From Streptomyces sp. CG4 (GTDB lineage Bacteria > Actinomycetota > Actinomycetes > Streptomycetales > Streptomycetaceae), in assembly GCF_041080655.1 (NCBI RefSeq), contig NZ_CP163525.1:3534001-3598000 (forward strand): a stretch of DNA of 64,000 bases, written 5' to 3'. Both the position numbers and the translations under genes were made by a program. Every line of letters starts with the position of its first letter. Position 1 is the stretch's first letter. The notes below the pieces were generated by a model, which saw nothing but the letters and a program-made list of their open reading frames with translations, was not told where the DNA came from and did not search any database. This document shows positions 35,127 through 43,156 of this stretch, piece after piece.

Positions 35127-37415
35127 CTACCCCTTGGTGGGAGCCGCCGAAACCTTCGCCCCCTTCTTCAGGAATCCCATGTCCTCGTACACGGGCGTCT
35201 GAAAACCGAACGCACCCACGTTGACCAGGTTCTTCCGCACTGCCACCAGCTGGGGCCGCTGATACAGCGGAATCGACCCGGCCGCCGCCCAGATCCGTGC
35301 GTCGGCCTTGCGGATCAGCGAGACCGCCTCGCCCTCGTCCAGGGTCGCCGCGGCCTGGTCGAGGAGCTGGTCGACCTGGTCGGTCCCCACGCGTGTGTAG
35401 TTCTGTTCGACGTTCACCGAGCCGTCCGCGGCCGGCACCGGCTTCGCGAAGACCGGCCGGTCGTCCGTCGCCGGGAACGCGGAGGACGGCCACGAGTACA
35501 GCGCGAGGTCGTAGTCGCCGGAGGCGATGTGGTCCTTGAAGTAGCTCTCGTCCGAGACCTTGATGATCGTCGTCCGGATGCCGAGCCGGTCCAGCATGGC
35601 CGAGATCCGCTCGGCGACCGAGTTCAGCGTCTCGGAGCCGGAGCCGGACGGGAGCACGAAGCGCAGCGCGAGCGCCTTTCCGTCCTTGGCGAGCGGGGCC
35701 GCCGGCGCGGCGCCGGGCGCGGCCGTGCCCTTGGGGGCGTACGCGCCGGGCGCTCCCCCGTGCCTGCCCTCCTGCACCAGATGCCGGTCCCCGTCGTCAC
35801 CCCGGCCCCCGTTCTTGCCGTCCCCGTTCTTGTCGTCCTCGCCGACGATGTACTCGCCGTCCTTGCCACCGTCGGACTTGTCACCCTTGTCCCCCTTGCC
35901 CTCCTCGCCGCTCCTGCCCCCCTGGTCGCTCTCGGAGCCGGCGGCCTTCTCGCCCTTCTTCGCCGGCTTGACCGGGCCGCCCGGCACCCAGCCGGCGTCG
36001 CCGAGCAGCGCCTGCGCCGACTTGGCGTCCTGGCCGCCGACCGCGCCGCTGTTGTCGGCGTAGGCGGCCTGCCCGGCCAGCGCGAGATGGCTGCCGACCG
36101 GGACGGCGGGCAGGCCCAGCGGGGTGAGCACCAGCCGGGCCAGCTCCTTGCGGTCCAGGGCACGGGCGACGGCCCGGCGGACGCGCTCGTCGGCGAGGGG
36201 ACCCTCGGAGCCGTTCAGGGCGAGCTGGGTGTAGGCGGGCTCCAGCGACCTGCGCACCTCGACGCCGCGCAGCGCCAGCTGCTCGTCCAGGTACGCGGCG
36301 ATGGCCTTGCGCAGCTCCTTCTTGCCGGCCTTGGCCGAGTCGGCGCCGAAGTCGTGCGCGAGCGCCCAGGCGCGCAGCTTCTTCACGGACGTCCGGCCGG
36401 AGCCCTGCAGCGGGTTCACGGTGCCGTGGGCGGCGAGCCCGATCCGCTGGGCGTCGGCGGGGTCGACGTCGGCGACGTCCACGCTGCCGTCGGCGAGCGC
36501 CGCGGCCCGCTTGTCGCGGGGTACGGCGTGCAGCACGATCTCGGACAACTTGGCGGACCTGCCCCACCAGCGCGGGTTGCGGGTGAGGACGACGTCCTTG
36601 CCGGCGGTGTCGACCTTGTCCACCGTGAACGGGCCGGCGGTGACCTTCAGCTTGCGGCGGGCCTCGTCGTTGAAGGCGGCCGGGGTGCCCATGACCTCCT
36701 TCGGGTACAGCGGCGAGAACAGCGACTTCCAGTCGGCGTAGGGGCGGGAGAAGGTGACCCGGACCTGGAGGTCGCTGGCGCCGCGCTCGATCTTCTCGAT
36801 GCGGTCGTAGCCGGCGTTGCGGGCGGTCCAGTAGGCGCTGTTTTTGCCGGACAGGGCACGCCACTGGGCGAGGAAGTCGGCGGCCCCGATCTCCCGGCCG
36901 TCGCTCCAGACGGCCTGCTGGTTCAGCTTGTACAGCACGACCTGGCGCGGCTCGGTCTCGATGACCTTGGCCGACTCCAGGTAGGCGGGGTTGGGCACCG
37001 GGCGGCCCGCGGCATCCAGCCGGAACATCGACGGCAGCACGGCCTGGGCGATGCGGTTGGTGCCGGCGTCGGCGTCGGCCTGGAAGGCGTTGAGGGTCTC
37101 GGGGACGGCGTCGACGGCCCACTTCAGGACGGCGCCGTCGGCGACCAGGTCCCGGGCGGCGGGGACGATGTCCTGCCCGGCGAGGGGCTTGCCGGCTTTG
37201 TCCTCGTCCGCGCCGCAGCCGGCGAGGAACGGCACGGCCAGCACGCCCGCGGCGAGAAAGGCGGTGACGCTCCGCTGGAGGCGCGGTGAGGGGTGGTGCC
37301 GCGATGCGCCGTCGGTCGTCCGCGGGCCCGTCGTGGCCGCTCGCGCAGTTGCCCGCGCCCCTTGGGGGCGCTGCCCTGCCCTCGCCGACTGGGCGCCGAC
37401 GCCGTCGTGGGACAT
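35127..37415 (-). CDS. SBP family 5 substrate-binding lipoprotein with low-complexity insert
   Basis: 762 aa. After a long polar N-terminus (about 47 residues) comes the signal core SVTAFLAAGVLAVPFLAGCG with lipobox LAGC near residue 67. The SBP_bac_5 domain has LKWAVDAVPETLNAFQADAD, YNWSDGREIGA-like VWSDGREIGAADFLAQWRAL and VRRAVARALDRKELARL. Residues about 485-580 are an insert of Lys/Glu/Gly/Asp repeats that splits lobe II. ATG 37415 is set by GGAGGTAG 5 bases upstream. There is no permease or ATPase beside it, so it may serve one of the three importers in the window. It lies between typA and sdh, as I recall for S. coelicolor. Confidence 0.88.
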   Translation of the reverse strand: MSHDGVGAQSARAGQRPQGARATARAATTGPRTTDGASRHHPSPRLQRSVTAFLAAGVLAVPFLAGCGADEDKAGKPLAGQDIVPAARDLVADGAVLKWAVDAVPETLNAFQADADAGTNRIAQAVLPSMFRLDAAGRPVPNPAYLESAKVIETEPRQVVLYKLNQQAVWSDGREIGAADFLAQWRALSGKNSAYWTARNAGYDRIEKIERGASDLQVRVTFSRPYADWKSLFSPLYPKEVMGTPAAFNDEARRKLKVTAGPFTVDKVDTAGKDVVLTRNPRWWGRSAKLSEIVLHAVPRDKRAAALADGSVDVADVDPADAQRIGLAAHGTVNPLQGSGRTSVKKLRAWALAHDFGADSAKAGKKELRKAIAAYLDEQLALRGVEVRRSLEPAYTQLALNGSEGPLADERVRRAVARALDRKELARLVLTPLGLPAVPVGSHLALAGQAAYADNSGAVGGQDAKSAQALLGDAGWVPGGPVKPAKKGEKAAGSESDQGGRSGEEGKGDKGDKSDGGKDGEYIVGEDDKNGDGKNGGRGDDGDRHLVQEGRHGGAPGAYAPKGTAAPGAAPAAPLAKDGKALALRFVLPSGSGSETLNSVAERISAMLDRLGIRTTIIKVSDESYFKDHIASGDYDLALYSWPSSAFPATDDRPVFAKPVPAADGSVNVEQNYTRVGTDQVDQLLDQAAATLDEGEAVSLIRKADARIWAAAGSIPLYQRPQLVAVRKNLVNVGAFGFQTPVYEDMGFLKKGAKVSAAPTKG

Positions 37416-37613
37416 CTCTGCTACCTCCGGGAAGCCGCGAGCGTTATGATCACGTTTGGCGGTATATGGAGCTGATCAGATCTATGCGGCCCACTGAAGA
37501 GGAAAGGATCCGGCAACAGCGGGCGACACGACGACGACGGGCGGTAACCCCACCCGTGTGGCGCAACACAACCGGTGATGCACCCATACGCCTCCGCCAA
37601 TCGCTGCACATGA

Positions 37614-37635
37614 CTTCACACCGGCAGGTGTGAAG
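37614..37635. promoter_or_regulatory. Perfect 9-bp inverted repeat upstream of the 37705 gene
   Basis: CTTCACACC and GGTGTGAAG are perfect inverted copies around GGCA, 70 bases before the 37705 gene and in the divergent gap that also contains the promoter of the 35127-37415 lipoprotein gene. It is a candidate operator. Confidence 0.5.
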
Positions 37636-37704
37636 CGCAACACTCCAAGGCGCATGAACGTTGCCGCCCAGGGCCCGCCGGACCCGCGGAAGTGAGGGCA
37701 AGTC

Positions 37705-37995
37705 ATGTCCGTGCACGACGACATCACCTCGGTCCAGCGCTCTCTCGACGACCTGTACCGGTCGCTGGGGCGCCTGGAGCACCAGCTCGGCAGCGGCGGC
37801 CTGGAGATGCGCCGGGTCCGACTGGACGCCGACCATCTGCGCGAGAGCGTGGCGCTGCTGCGCGCGACCGCCGACACCTCGGACGCGCCCCGCCGCCCCG
37901 ACCTCGTCACCATCTCCGACGCGCCCTACGACATCAGCCTGTGGACGGACACGGACGACGAAGGCCTGGGCGCCCGCGACCGCCGCGCCCCCTGA
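37705..37995 (+). CDS. Hypothetical coiled-coil protein upstream of sdh, 96 aa
   Basis: Not recognised. The first 60 residues are amphipathic and helical (ITSVQRSLDDLYRSLGRLEHQL, RVRLDADHLRESVALLRATA), and the tail is acidic (ISLWTDTDDEGLG). There is no signal peptide. Its stop is 24 bases before the sdhC start on the same strand, so it is probably co-transcribed with the succinate dehydrogenase genes. A regulatory or assembly role is only a guess from position. Confidence 0.75.
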   Translation: MSVHDDITSVQRSLDDLYRSLGRLEHQLGSGGLEMRRVRLDADHLRESVALLRATADTSDAPRRPDLVTISDAPYDISLWTDTDDEGLGARDRRAP

Positions 37996-38019
37996 CCCCC
38001 GACCTACCGGAGTCCCGCC

Positions 38020-38841
38020 TTGGCCACTGGTACGGAACCCCAACAGAACAGCGGCGGCGTACGGACCGGTACGCGCGCCGCGATCACCGCCCCGCATCTG
38101 CGGACCGACCGCTGGTGGCTGGCGCCCGCCGTCACCGCGGCCGGTCTGTTCGCCTTCGTCGTCTACTCGACCTGGCGGGCCTTCGCGGACGCCGACTACT
38201 ACGCGGCGCCGTACGTCTCGCCGTTCTACTCGCCGTGCCTGGCGCAGAACTGCAAGACCATGCACGCCGGCCCGAACGCCGACCTCTTCGGGAGCTGGTG
38301 GGGCATCTCCCCCGCGATCATCATCCTGATCTTCCCGCTCGGCTTCCGGCTGACCTGCTACTACTACCGCAAGGCGTACTACCGCAGCTTCTGGGCGTCC
38401 CCGCCCGCCTGCGCGGTGGCCGAGCCGCACAAGAAGTACACCGGCGAGACCCGTTTCCCGCTGATCCTGCAGAACGTCCACCGGTACTTCTTCTACGCCG
38501 CCCTGCTGGTCGCCGGCGTGCTGTCCTACGACACGGTGCTGTCCTTCCGTGACACCCACTACCGGTGGGGCCACATGGGTCTCGGCACCCTCGTCTTCCT
38601 GGTCAACATCGTGCTGATCTGGGCATACACCCTGTCCTGCCACTCCTGCCGGCACATCGTCGGCGGCAAGCTCAAGCACTTCTCGAAGCATCCGGCGCGC
38701 TACAAGGCATGGCAGTTCGTGGGCAGGCTCAACGCCCGCCATATGCAGCTGGCCTGGGCGTCGCTGCTGAGCGTGGCGCTCGCCGACTTCTACGTCTATC
38801 TCGTCGCGTCCGGGGTCTTCGCCGACCCGCGCTTCTTCTAG
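38020..38841 (+). CDS. sdhC: Succinate dehydrogenase membrane anchor (actinobacterial Sdh1-type SdhC)
   Basis: A 273-aa quinone-side anchor with about five hydrophobic segments (WLAPAVTAAGLFAFVVYSTW, GISPAIIILIFPLGFRLTCY, VHRYFFYAALLVAGVLSYD, MGLGTLVFLVNIVLIWAY, LAWASLLSVALADFYVYLV). It is unlike E. coli SdhC/D. It carries SPCLAQNCKTMH in the first loop and SCHSCRHIVGG after the fourth helix. These Cys/His groups are notable because mycobacterial Sdh1 is reported to hold a membrane Rieske-type cluster in its anchor. The start is TTG 38020 with GGAG 7 bases upstream. It lies 23 bases before sdhA. Confidence 0.88.
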   Translation: MATGTEPQQNSGGVRTGTRAAITAPHLRTDRWWLAPAVTAAGLFAFVVYSTWRAFADADYYAAPYVSPFYSPCLAQNCKTMHAGPNADLFGSWWGISPAIIILIFPLGFRLTCYYYRKAYYRSFWASPPACAVAEPHKKYTGETRFPLILQNVHRYFFYAALLVAGVLSYDTVLSFRDTHYRWGHMGLGTLVFLVNIVLIWAYTLSCHSCRHIVGGKLKHFSKHPARYKAWQFVGRLNARHMQLAWASLLSVALADFYVYLVASGVFADPRFF

Positions 38842-38864
38842 AGACCCAGTGAGGATCTGAGCCG

Positions 38865-40796
38865 ATGTCCGTGGTCGACCGCCAGGAGTGGGACGTCGTC
38901 GTGGTCGGTGCCGGCGGCGCCGGGCTGCGCGCCGCGATCGAGGCGCGCGAGCGGGGCGCCCGTACGGCGGTGATCTGCAAGTCGCTGTTCGGCAAGGCGC
39001 ACACGGTGATGGCCGAGGGCGGCATCGCCGCGGCCATGGCCAATGTCAACGAGCACGACAACTGGCGGGTCCACTTCCGCGACACCATGCGCGGCGGCAA
39101 GTTCCTCAACCAGTGGCGGATGGCCGAGCTGCACGCGCAGGAGGCCCCGGACCGGGTGTGGGAGCTGGAGACCTGGGGCGCGCTGTTCGACCGTACGAAG
39201 GACGGCCGGATCTCCCAGCGCAACTTCGGCGGCCATGAGTACCCGCGCCTCGCCCACGTCGGCGACCGTACGGGCCTGGAGCTGATCCGCACGCTCCAGC
39301 AGAAGATCGTCGCGCTGCAGCAGGAGGACTTCAAGGAGACCGGGGACTACGAGTCCCGGCTGAAGGTCTTCCAGGAGTGCACGGTCACCAGGATCTTGAA
39401 AAACGGCGATCGTGTTTCCGGCGTCTTCGCCTACGAGCGCGAGAGCGGCCGCTTCTTCGTCCTGGAGGCCCCCGCGGTCGTGGTCGCGACGGGCGGTATC
39501 GGCAAGTCCTTCAAGGTCACCTCGAACTCGTGGGAGTACACCGGCGACGGCCACGCGCTCGCGCTGCTGGCCGGAGCGCCCCTGCTCAACATGGAGTTCG
39601 TGCAGTTCCATCCGACGGGCATGGTCTGGCCGCCGTCGGTGAAGGGCATCCTGGTCACCGAGTCGGTGCGCGGGGACGGCGGGGTGCTCAGGAACTCCGA
39701 GGGCAAGCGGTTCATGTTCGACTACATCCCGGACGTGTTCAAGGAGAAGTACGCGGAGTCGGAGGAGGAGGGCGACCGCTGGTACGAGGACCCGGACCAC
39801 AACCGGCGCCCTCCCGAACTGCTCCCCCGCGACGAGGTGGCCCGCGCCATCAACGCCGAGGTGAAGGCGGGCCGCGGCTCGCCGCACGGCGGGGTCTTCC
39901 TGGACGTGTCCACCCGGATGCCCGCCGAGGTGATCCGGCGCCGGCTGCCCTCCATGTACCACCAGTTCAAGGAGCTGGCGGACGTCGACATCACCGCGGA
40001 GGCGATGGAGGTCGGGCCGACCTGTCACTATGTGATGGGCGGCATCGCGGTCGAATCGGACACGGCGGCGGCGCGCGGGGTGCCGGGCCTGTTCGCGGCC
40101 GGCGAGGTGGCCGGCGGTATGCACGGCTCGAACCGCCTGGGCGGCAACTCCCTCTCGGACCTGCTGGTGTTCGGGCGCCGGGCGGGCTGGCACGCGGCGC
40201 AGTACGCGCAGGCACACGAGCGCCCGCCGGTGGACGACGCCCAGGTGAACGCGGCGTCCGCGGAAGCCCTGCGGCCCTTCTCGGCGGAGGCGGACCGGGC
40301 GGCCGAGGAGGGCCCGCCGGAGAACCCGTACACCCTGCACCAGGAACTCCAGCAGACCATGAACGACCTGGTCGGGATCATCCGCCGCGAGGGCGAGATG
40401 GAGCAGGCCCTGCACCGGCTCGGCGAGCTGCGGGCACGCGCCCGCCGGGCAGGGGTCGAGGGCCACCGCCAGTTCAACCCGGGCTGGCACCTGGCCCTCG
40501 ACCTGCGGAACATGCTGCTGGTCAGCGAGTGCGTGGCCCGCGCGGCGCTGGAACGCACCGAGTCGCGCGGCGGCCACACCCGCGAGGACCACCCGACGAT
40601 GGACCGCGCCTGGCGCAATGTGAACCTGCTCTGCGCGCTCGCCGACCCCGCCGGCGGCCTCGCGGCGACCGACCCCGGCCGCGGCCAGATCCGCCTCACC
40701 CGCGAGAACACCGACCCCATCCGCCCGGACCTGCTCGCCCTCTTCGAGAAGGAGGAGCTGGTCAAGTACCTCGCCGAAGAGGAGCTGTACGAGTGA
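38865..40796 (+). CDS. sdhA: Succinate dehydrogenase flavoprotein subunit (SdhA)
   Basis: The FAD-bearing subunit of complex II, 643 aa; it oxidises succinate to fumarate in the TCA cycle at the cytoplasmic face of the membrane. The dinucleotide-binding motif is VVVVGAGGAGLRAAIEA (residues 11-27). H46 in KSLFGKAHTVMAEGGIA is the site of covalent FAD attachment. Active-site elements are QFHPTGM, the Arg-containing SVRGDGGVLRNSEG, and GSNRLGGNSLSDLLVFGRRAG. The stop overlaps the sdhB start (GTGA). Length and motifs place it with mycobacterial Sdh1 rather than with E. coli SdhA. Confidence 0.96.
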   Translation: MSVVDRQEWDVVVVGAGGAGLRAAIEARERGARTAVICKSLFGKAHTVMAEGGIAAAMANVNEHDNWRVHFRDTMRGGKFLNQWRMAELHAQEAPDRVWELETWGALFDRTKDGRISQRNFGGHEYPRLAHVGDRTGLELIRTLQQKIVALQQEDFKETGDYESRLKVFQECTVTRILKNGDRVSGVFAYERESGRFFVLEAPAVVVATGGIGKSFKVTSNSWEYTGDGHALALLAGAPLLNMEFVQFHPTGMVWPPSVKGILVTESVRGDGGVLRNSEGKRFMFDYIPDVFKEKYAESEEEGDRWYEDPDHNRRPPELLPRDEVARAINAEVKAGRGSPHGGVFLDVSTRMPAEVIRRRLPSMYHQFKELADVDITAEAMEVGPTCHYVMGGIAVESDTAAARGVPGLFAAGEVAGGMHGSNRLGGNSLSDLLVFGRRAGWHAAQYAQAHERPPVDDAQVNAASAEALRPFSAEADRAAEEGPPENPYTLHQELQQTMNDLVGIIRREGEMEQALHRLGELRARARRAGVEGHRQFNPGWHLALDLRNMLLVSECVARAALERTESRGGHTREDHPTMDRAWRNVNLLCALADPAGGLAATDPGRGQIRLTRENTDPIRPDLLALFEKEELVKYLAEEELYE

Positions 40797-41563
40797 GCAG
40801 CTACGAGGCCCGCTTCAAGGTGTGGCGGGGCGATGTCGAGGGCGGTGGCCTCGACGACTTCACGGTCGAGGTCCACGACGGCGAAGTGGTCCTGGACATC
40901 GTCCACCGCCTCCAGGCCACCCAGGCGCCCGACCTGGCCGTGCGCTGGAACTGCAAGGCCGGCAAGTGCGGTTCGTGCTCGGCGGAGATCAACGGCCGCC
41001 CGCGCCTGATGTGCATGACGCGCATGTCGGTGTTCACGCGCGAGGAGACCATCACGATCACCCCGCTGCGCGCCTTCCCGGTCATCCGCGACCTGGTGAC
41101 CGACGTCGGCTTCAACTACCAGAAGGCCAGGGAGGTCCCGGCCTTCGTGCCGCCGGCCGGTGCCGGTCCCGGCGAGTACCGGATGATGCAGGAGGACGTG
41201 GACCGCTCGCAGGAGTTCCGCAAGTGCATCGAGTGCTTCCTGTGCCAGGACACCTGCCATGTGGTGCGTGACCACGAGGAGAACAAGACGGCGTTCGCGG
41301 GCCCGCGCTTCCTGATGCGGATCGCGGAACTGGACATGCACCCCCTGGACGCGGCGGCGGAATCCGGCCTGGACCGCAAAAGCACGGCCCAGGACGAACA
41401 CGGCCTCGGCTACTGCAACATCACCAAGTGCTGCACGGAGGTCTGCCCCGAGGGCATCAAGATCACCGACAATGCCCTGATCCCCCTGAAGGAACGCGCG
41501 GTCGACCGCAAGTACGACCCGCTGGTGTGGCTGGGCTCGAAGATCAGGAGACGGTCTTCGTGA
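40793..41563 (+). CDS. sdhB: Succinate dehydrogenase iron-sulfur subunit (SdhB)
   Basis: 256 aa, electron wire between SdhA and the membrane anchor. The 2Fe-2S ligands are in WNCKAGKCGSCSAEINGRPRLMC. The 4Fe-4S and 3Fe-4S ligands are in CIECFLCQDTC and KCCTEVCPEG. The start is GTG 40793, in a 4-base GTGA overlap with the sdhA stop, which is tight coupling. Its last 20 bases overlap the end of a convergent small membrane-protein gene. Confidence 0.96.
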   Translation: MSSYEARFKVWRGDVEGGGLDDFTVEVHDGEVVLDIVHRLQATQAPDLAVRWNCKAGKCGSCSAEINGRPRLMCMTRMSVFTREETITITPLRAFPVIRDLVTDVGFNYQKAREVPAFVPPAGAGPGEYRMMQEDVDRSQEFRKCIECFLCQDTCHVVRDHEENKTAFAGPRFLMRIAELDMHPLDAAAESGLDRKSTAQDEHGLGYCNITKCCTEVCPEGIKITDNALIPLKERAVDRKYDPLVWLGSKIRRRSS

Positions 41564-41876
41564 CGGCACGGCCGGGTCGCTGGGCCAGCATCTGCAGGCC
41601 CAGCCCGGCCATGAAGCCGAGCCAGCCGAGCCAGGGCAGGAAGCCGTACTGCTCCGGGGCGAGCGGACCCAGGGAGCCGAGCGGGCCGAGGTAGAGGAAC
41701 ACCGGCCCGCCGGAGGCCGCGAGGAGACAGCCGTAGCCCCACAGCCTGGGGCGCAGCACGCGGGCGCGACTCCAGGGCACGACCCAGCCGGTCGTGATGC
41801 CCGCGATCCCGGCCGCGCCGAGCAGCCCGTAGACGACGGCGGCAGCCGGCGCCAAGAACATGTCCATGGCGATCAT
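41544..41876 (-). CDS. Small membrane protein convergent with sdhB, 110 aa
   Basis: The product has three hydrophobic stretches (MFLAPAAAVVYGLLGAAGIAGIT, LWGYGCLLAASGGPVFLYLG, FLPWLGWLGFMAGLGLQML). The preferred ATG is 41876 (MIAMDMFLAP), with GGTGGGAA upstream; ATGs at 41867 and 41861 are in frame. The family is not recognised. Its stop overlaps the end of sdhB on the other strand by 20 bases, so the two transcripts collide. A link to respiration is only suggested by position. Confidence 0.7.
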   Translation of the reverse strand: MIAMDMFLAPAAAVVYGLLGAAGIAGITTGWVVPWSRARVLRPRLWGYGCLLAASGGPVFLYLGPLGSLGPLAPEQYGFLPWLGWLGFMAGLGLQMLAQRPGRAVTKTVS

Positions 41877-41959
41877 GTTCCCACCAGGCCGAGCACCGCC
41901 GCCAGATTGTGCCCGGCGATACCGCGCATGGATTCCGCAAAGGGAAAGTTCGGCTCCGC

Positions 41960-43105
41960 TCAGCGAACCCAGTTTTCCCGGTAGGCCCGCCAGTCCGCCT
42001 CCGTCGCCGCGAAGTCGACGTACAGGGCGACGCCGAAGCGGACGCGGTCGGCGTCGGTGCGGGACAGGCCGAGGCGGACACCGCGTACGGCGGCCGGGAC
42101 GGTCTCCGCGTGGGCCCAGTGGCCGAAACGGTTCTCGTGGTAGAAGGGCAGGCCCATGAGCAGATCGGTGGTGTCCGGCGTGACCTCCAGGGCGAGGCTC
42201 GTCTGCTGGGCCACGTAGCCTCCGTAGAGACTCCGCAGCGGCTGCATGGTGTCGTACGACATGACGGCGATCTGGTCCACCCGGCGGGCCACCTGCCCGA
42301 AGAAGGCCTGCGACCACCACTTGGGGTGCCCGGTGGTCGCGCCCCAGAAGGAGTGGAACGCGGGCAGCGGGTCGATCTGGTGGGCGGCGACGGAGAGGAC
42401 GGCGTGCCGGGCGTGGGTGAGGGCGCGCAGGTCGTCGAGGAGGGCGAGGTAGTCGCGGTCGCCGGAGTGCAGCGGCTCCAGGTCGAAGTGCACCCCGTCG
42501 AAACCGGCGGCGAGGACGTGACGGGTGGAGCCGAGGATCGCGGCTCGGGTGGCGGGTCGGTCCAGGTGGAGCCCGTCGGGGCTCTCGGTGGCCAGCTTGT
42601 CGCCGAGCCAGGCCTGGACCCGGACGCCGGGTGCCGCGCGGTGCAGCGCCGATATCAGCCGCCGGGCCTTCGGGTAGGCGGAGCCGGGGAGCGTGCCGTC
42701 GTGCTCCAGCGGACCGGAGTGGACGTACAGGTCGCGGATACCGGTGTCTTTCAGCCGGCGGGCGAGGGCCTGGACGTCCTCGTCCGTCTTACGGCCGTCG
42801 ACCCAGGCGTGGCCCAGCCAGAGGGCGTCCTGGTGGCGGGTGGTGGTGCCGGGTTCCGGGGTGCCGGTGTAGTTGAGGCGGAGGGCTGTTTCGGCGGTGA
42901 GGAAGGGGAGGAGCAGGAGGGTGAGGGCGGCGAGGGTGTGACGGAGGGGGCGGCGGCGGACGCGGTGCAAGAGGGCGCCGACCACTCCTCGGGGATCCAC
43001 TCCTCTGGAGTCCGCTCCACTGGGATCCACCCCTCTGCTGTCCACTCCTCTGCTGTCCACTCCTCGGGTGTCCATTTCTGACCGCCTGTCCGTCTCGTCC
43101 CCCAC
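41960..43105 (-). CDS. Membrane/secreted protein with GH18-like TIM-barrel motif
   Basis: 381 aa. A short repeat region (RGVDSRGVDSRGVDP) is followed by one hydrophobic segment (HTLAALTLLLLPFLTAETAL), then an extracytoplasmic domain. The domain has FDGVHFDLEPLHSGDRDYLALL, which resembles the active-site strand of GH18-like barrels (DGIDxDxE with Asp and Glu kept), plus AWLGDKLA and IAVMSYDTMQP. A role in glycan cleavage or binding is therefore possible, but the family is not firmly recognised. The start is uncertain: GTG 43105, ATG 43075 and several GTGs inside the repeats are all in frame. It is divergent from the 43157 gene. Confidence 0.7.
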   Translation of the reverse strand: MGDETDRRSEMDTRGVDSRGVDSRGVDPSGADSRGVDPRGVVGALLHRVRRRPLRHTLAALTLLLLPFLTAETALRLNYTGTPEPGTTTRHQDALWLGHAWVDGRKTDEDVQALARRLKDTGIRDLYVHSGPLEHDGTLPGSAYPKARRLISALHRAAPGVRVQAWLGDKLATESPDGLHLDRPATRAAILGSTRHVLAAGFDGVHFDLEPLHSGDRDYLALLDDLRALTHARHAVLSVAAHQIDPLPAFHSFWGATTGHPKWWSQAFFGQVARRVDQIAVMSYDTMQPLRSLYGGYVAQQTSLALEVTPDTTDLLMGLPFYHENRFGHWAHAETVPAAVRGVRLGLSRTDADRVRFGVALYVDFAATEADWRAYRENWVR

Positions 43106-43156
43106 CCGTATCCGCCCCGCTCGCGAAGGCGCCTACCTGCCCATACGCTCCGAAAT

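Noticed and set aside
32937..37289. 1450-codon plus-strand frame opposite typA and the binding lipoprotein
   Set aside because: Shadow of high-GC codon bias; typA GTPase motifs are unambiguous on the minus strand.
37461..38742. Minus-strand frame opposite the 37705 and sdhC genes
   Set aside because: No protein-like motif; the plus-strand sdhC helices and sdh context decide.
43000..43075. Short 15-bp repeats considered as a CRISPR array or regulator-binding iterons
   Set aside because: They are in frame, encode RGVDS-type pentapeptides and vary as coding repeats do.
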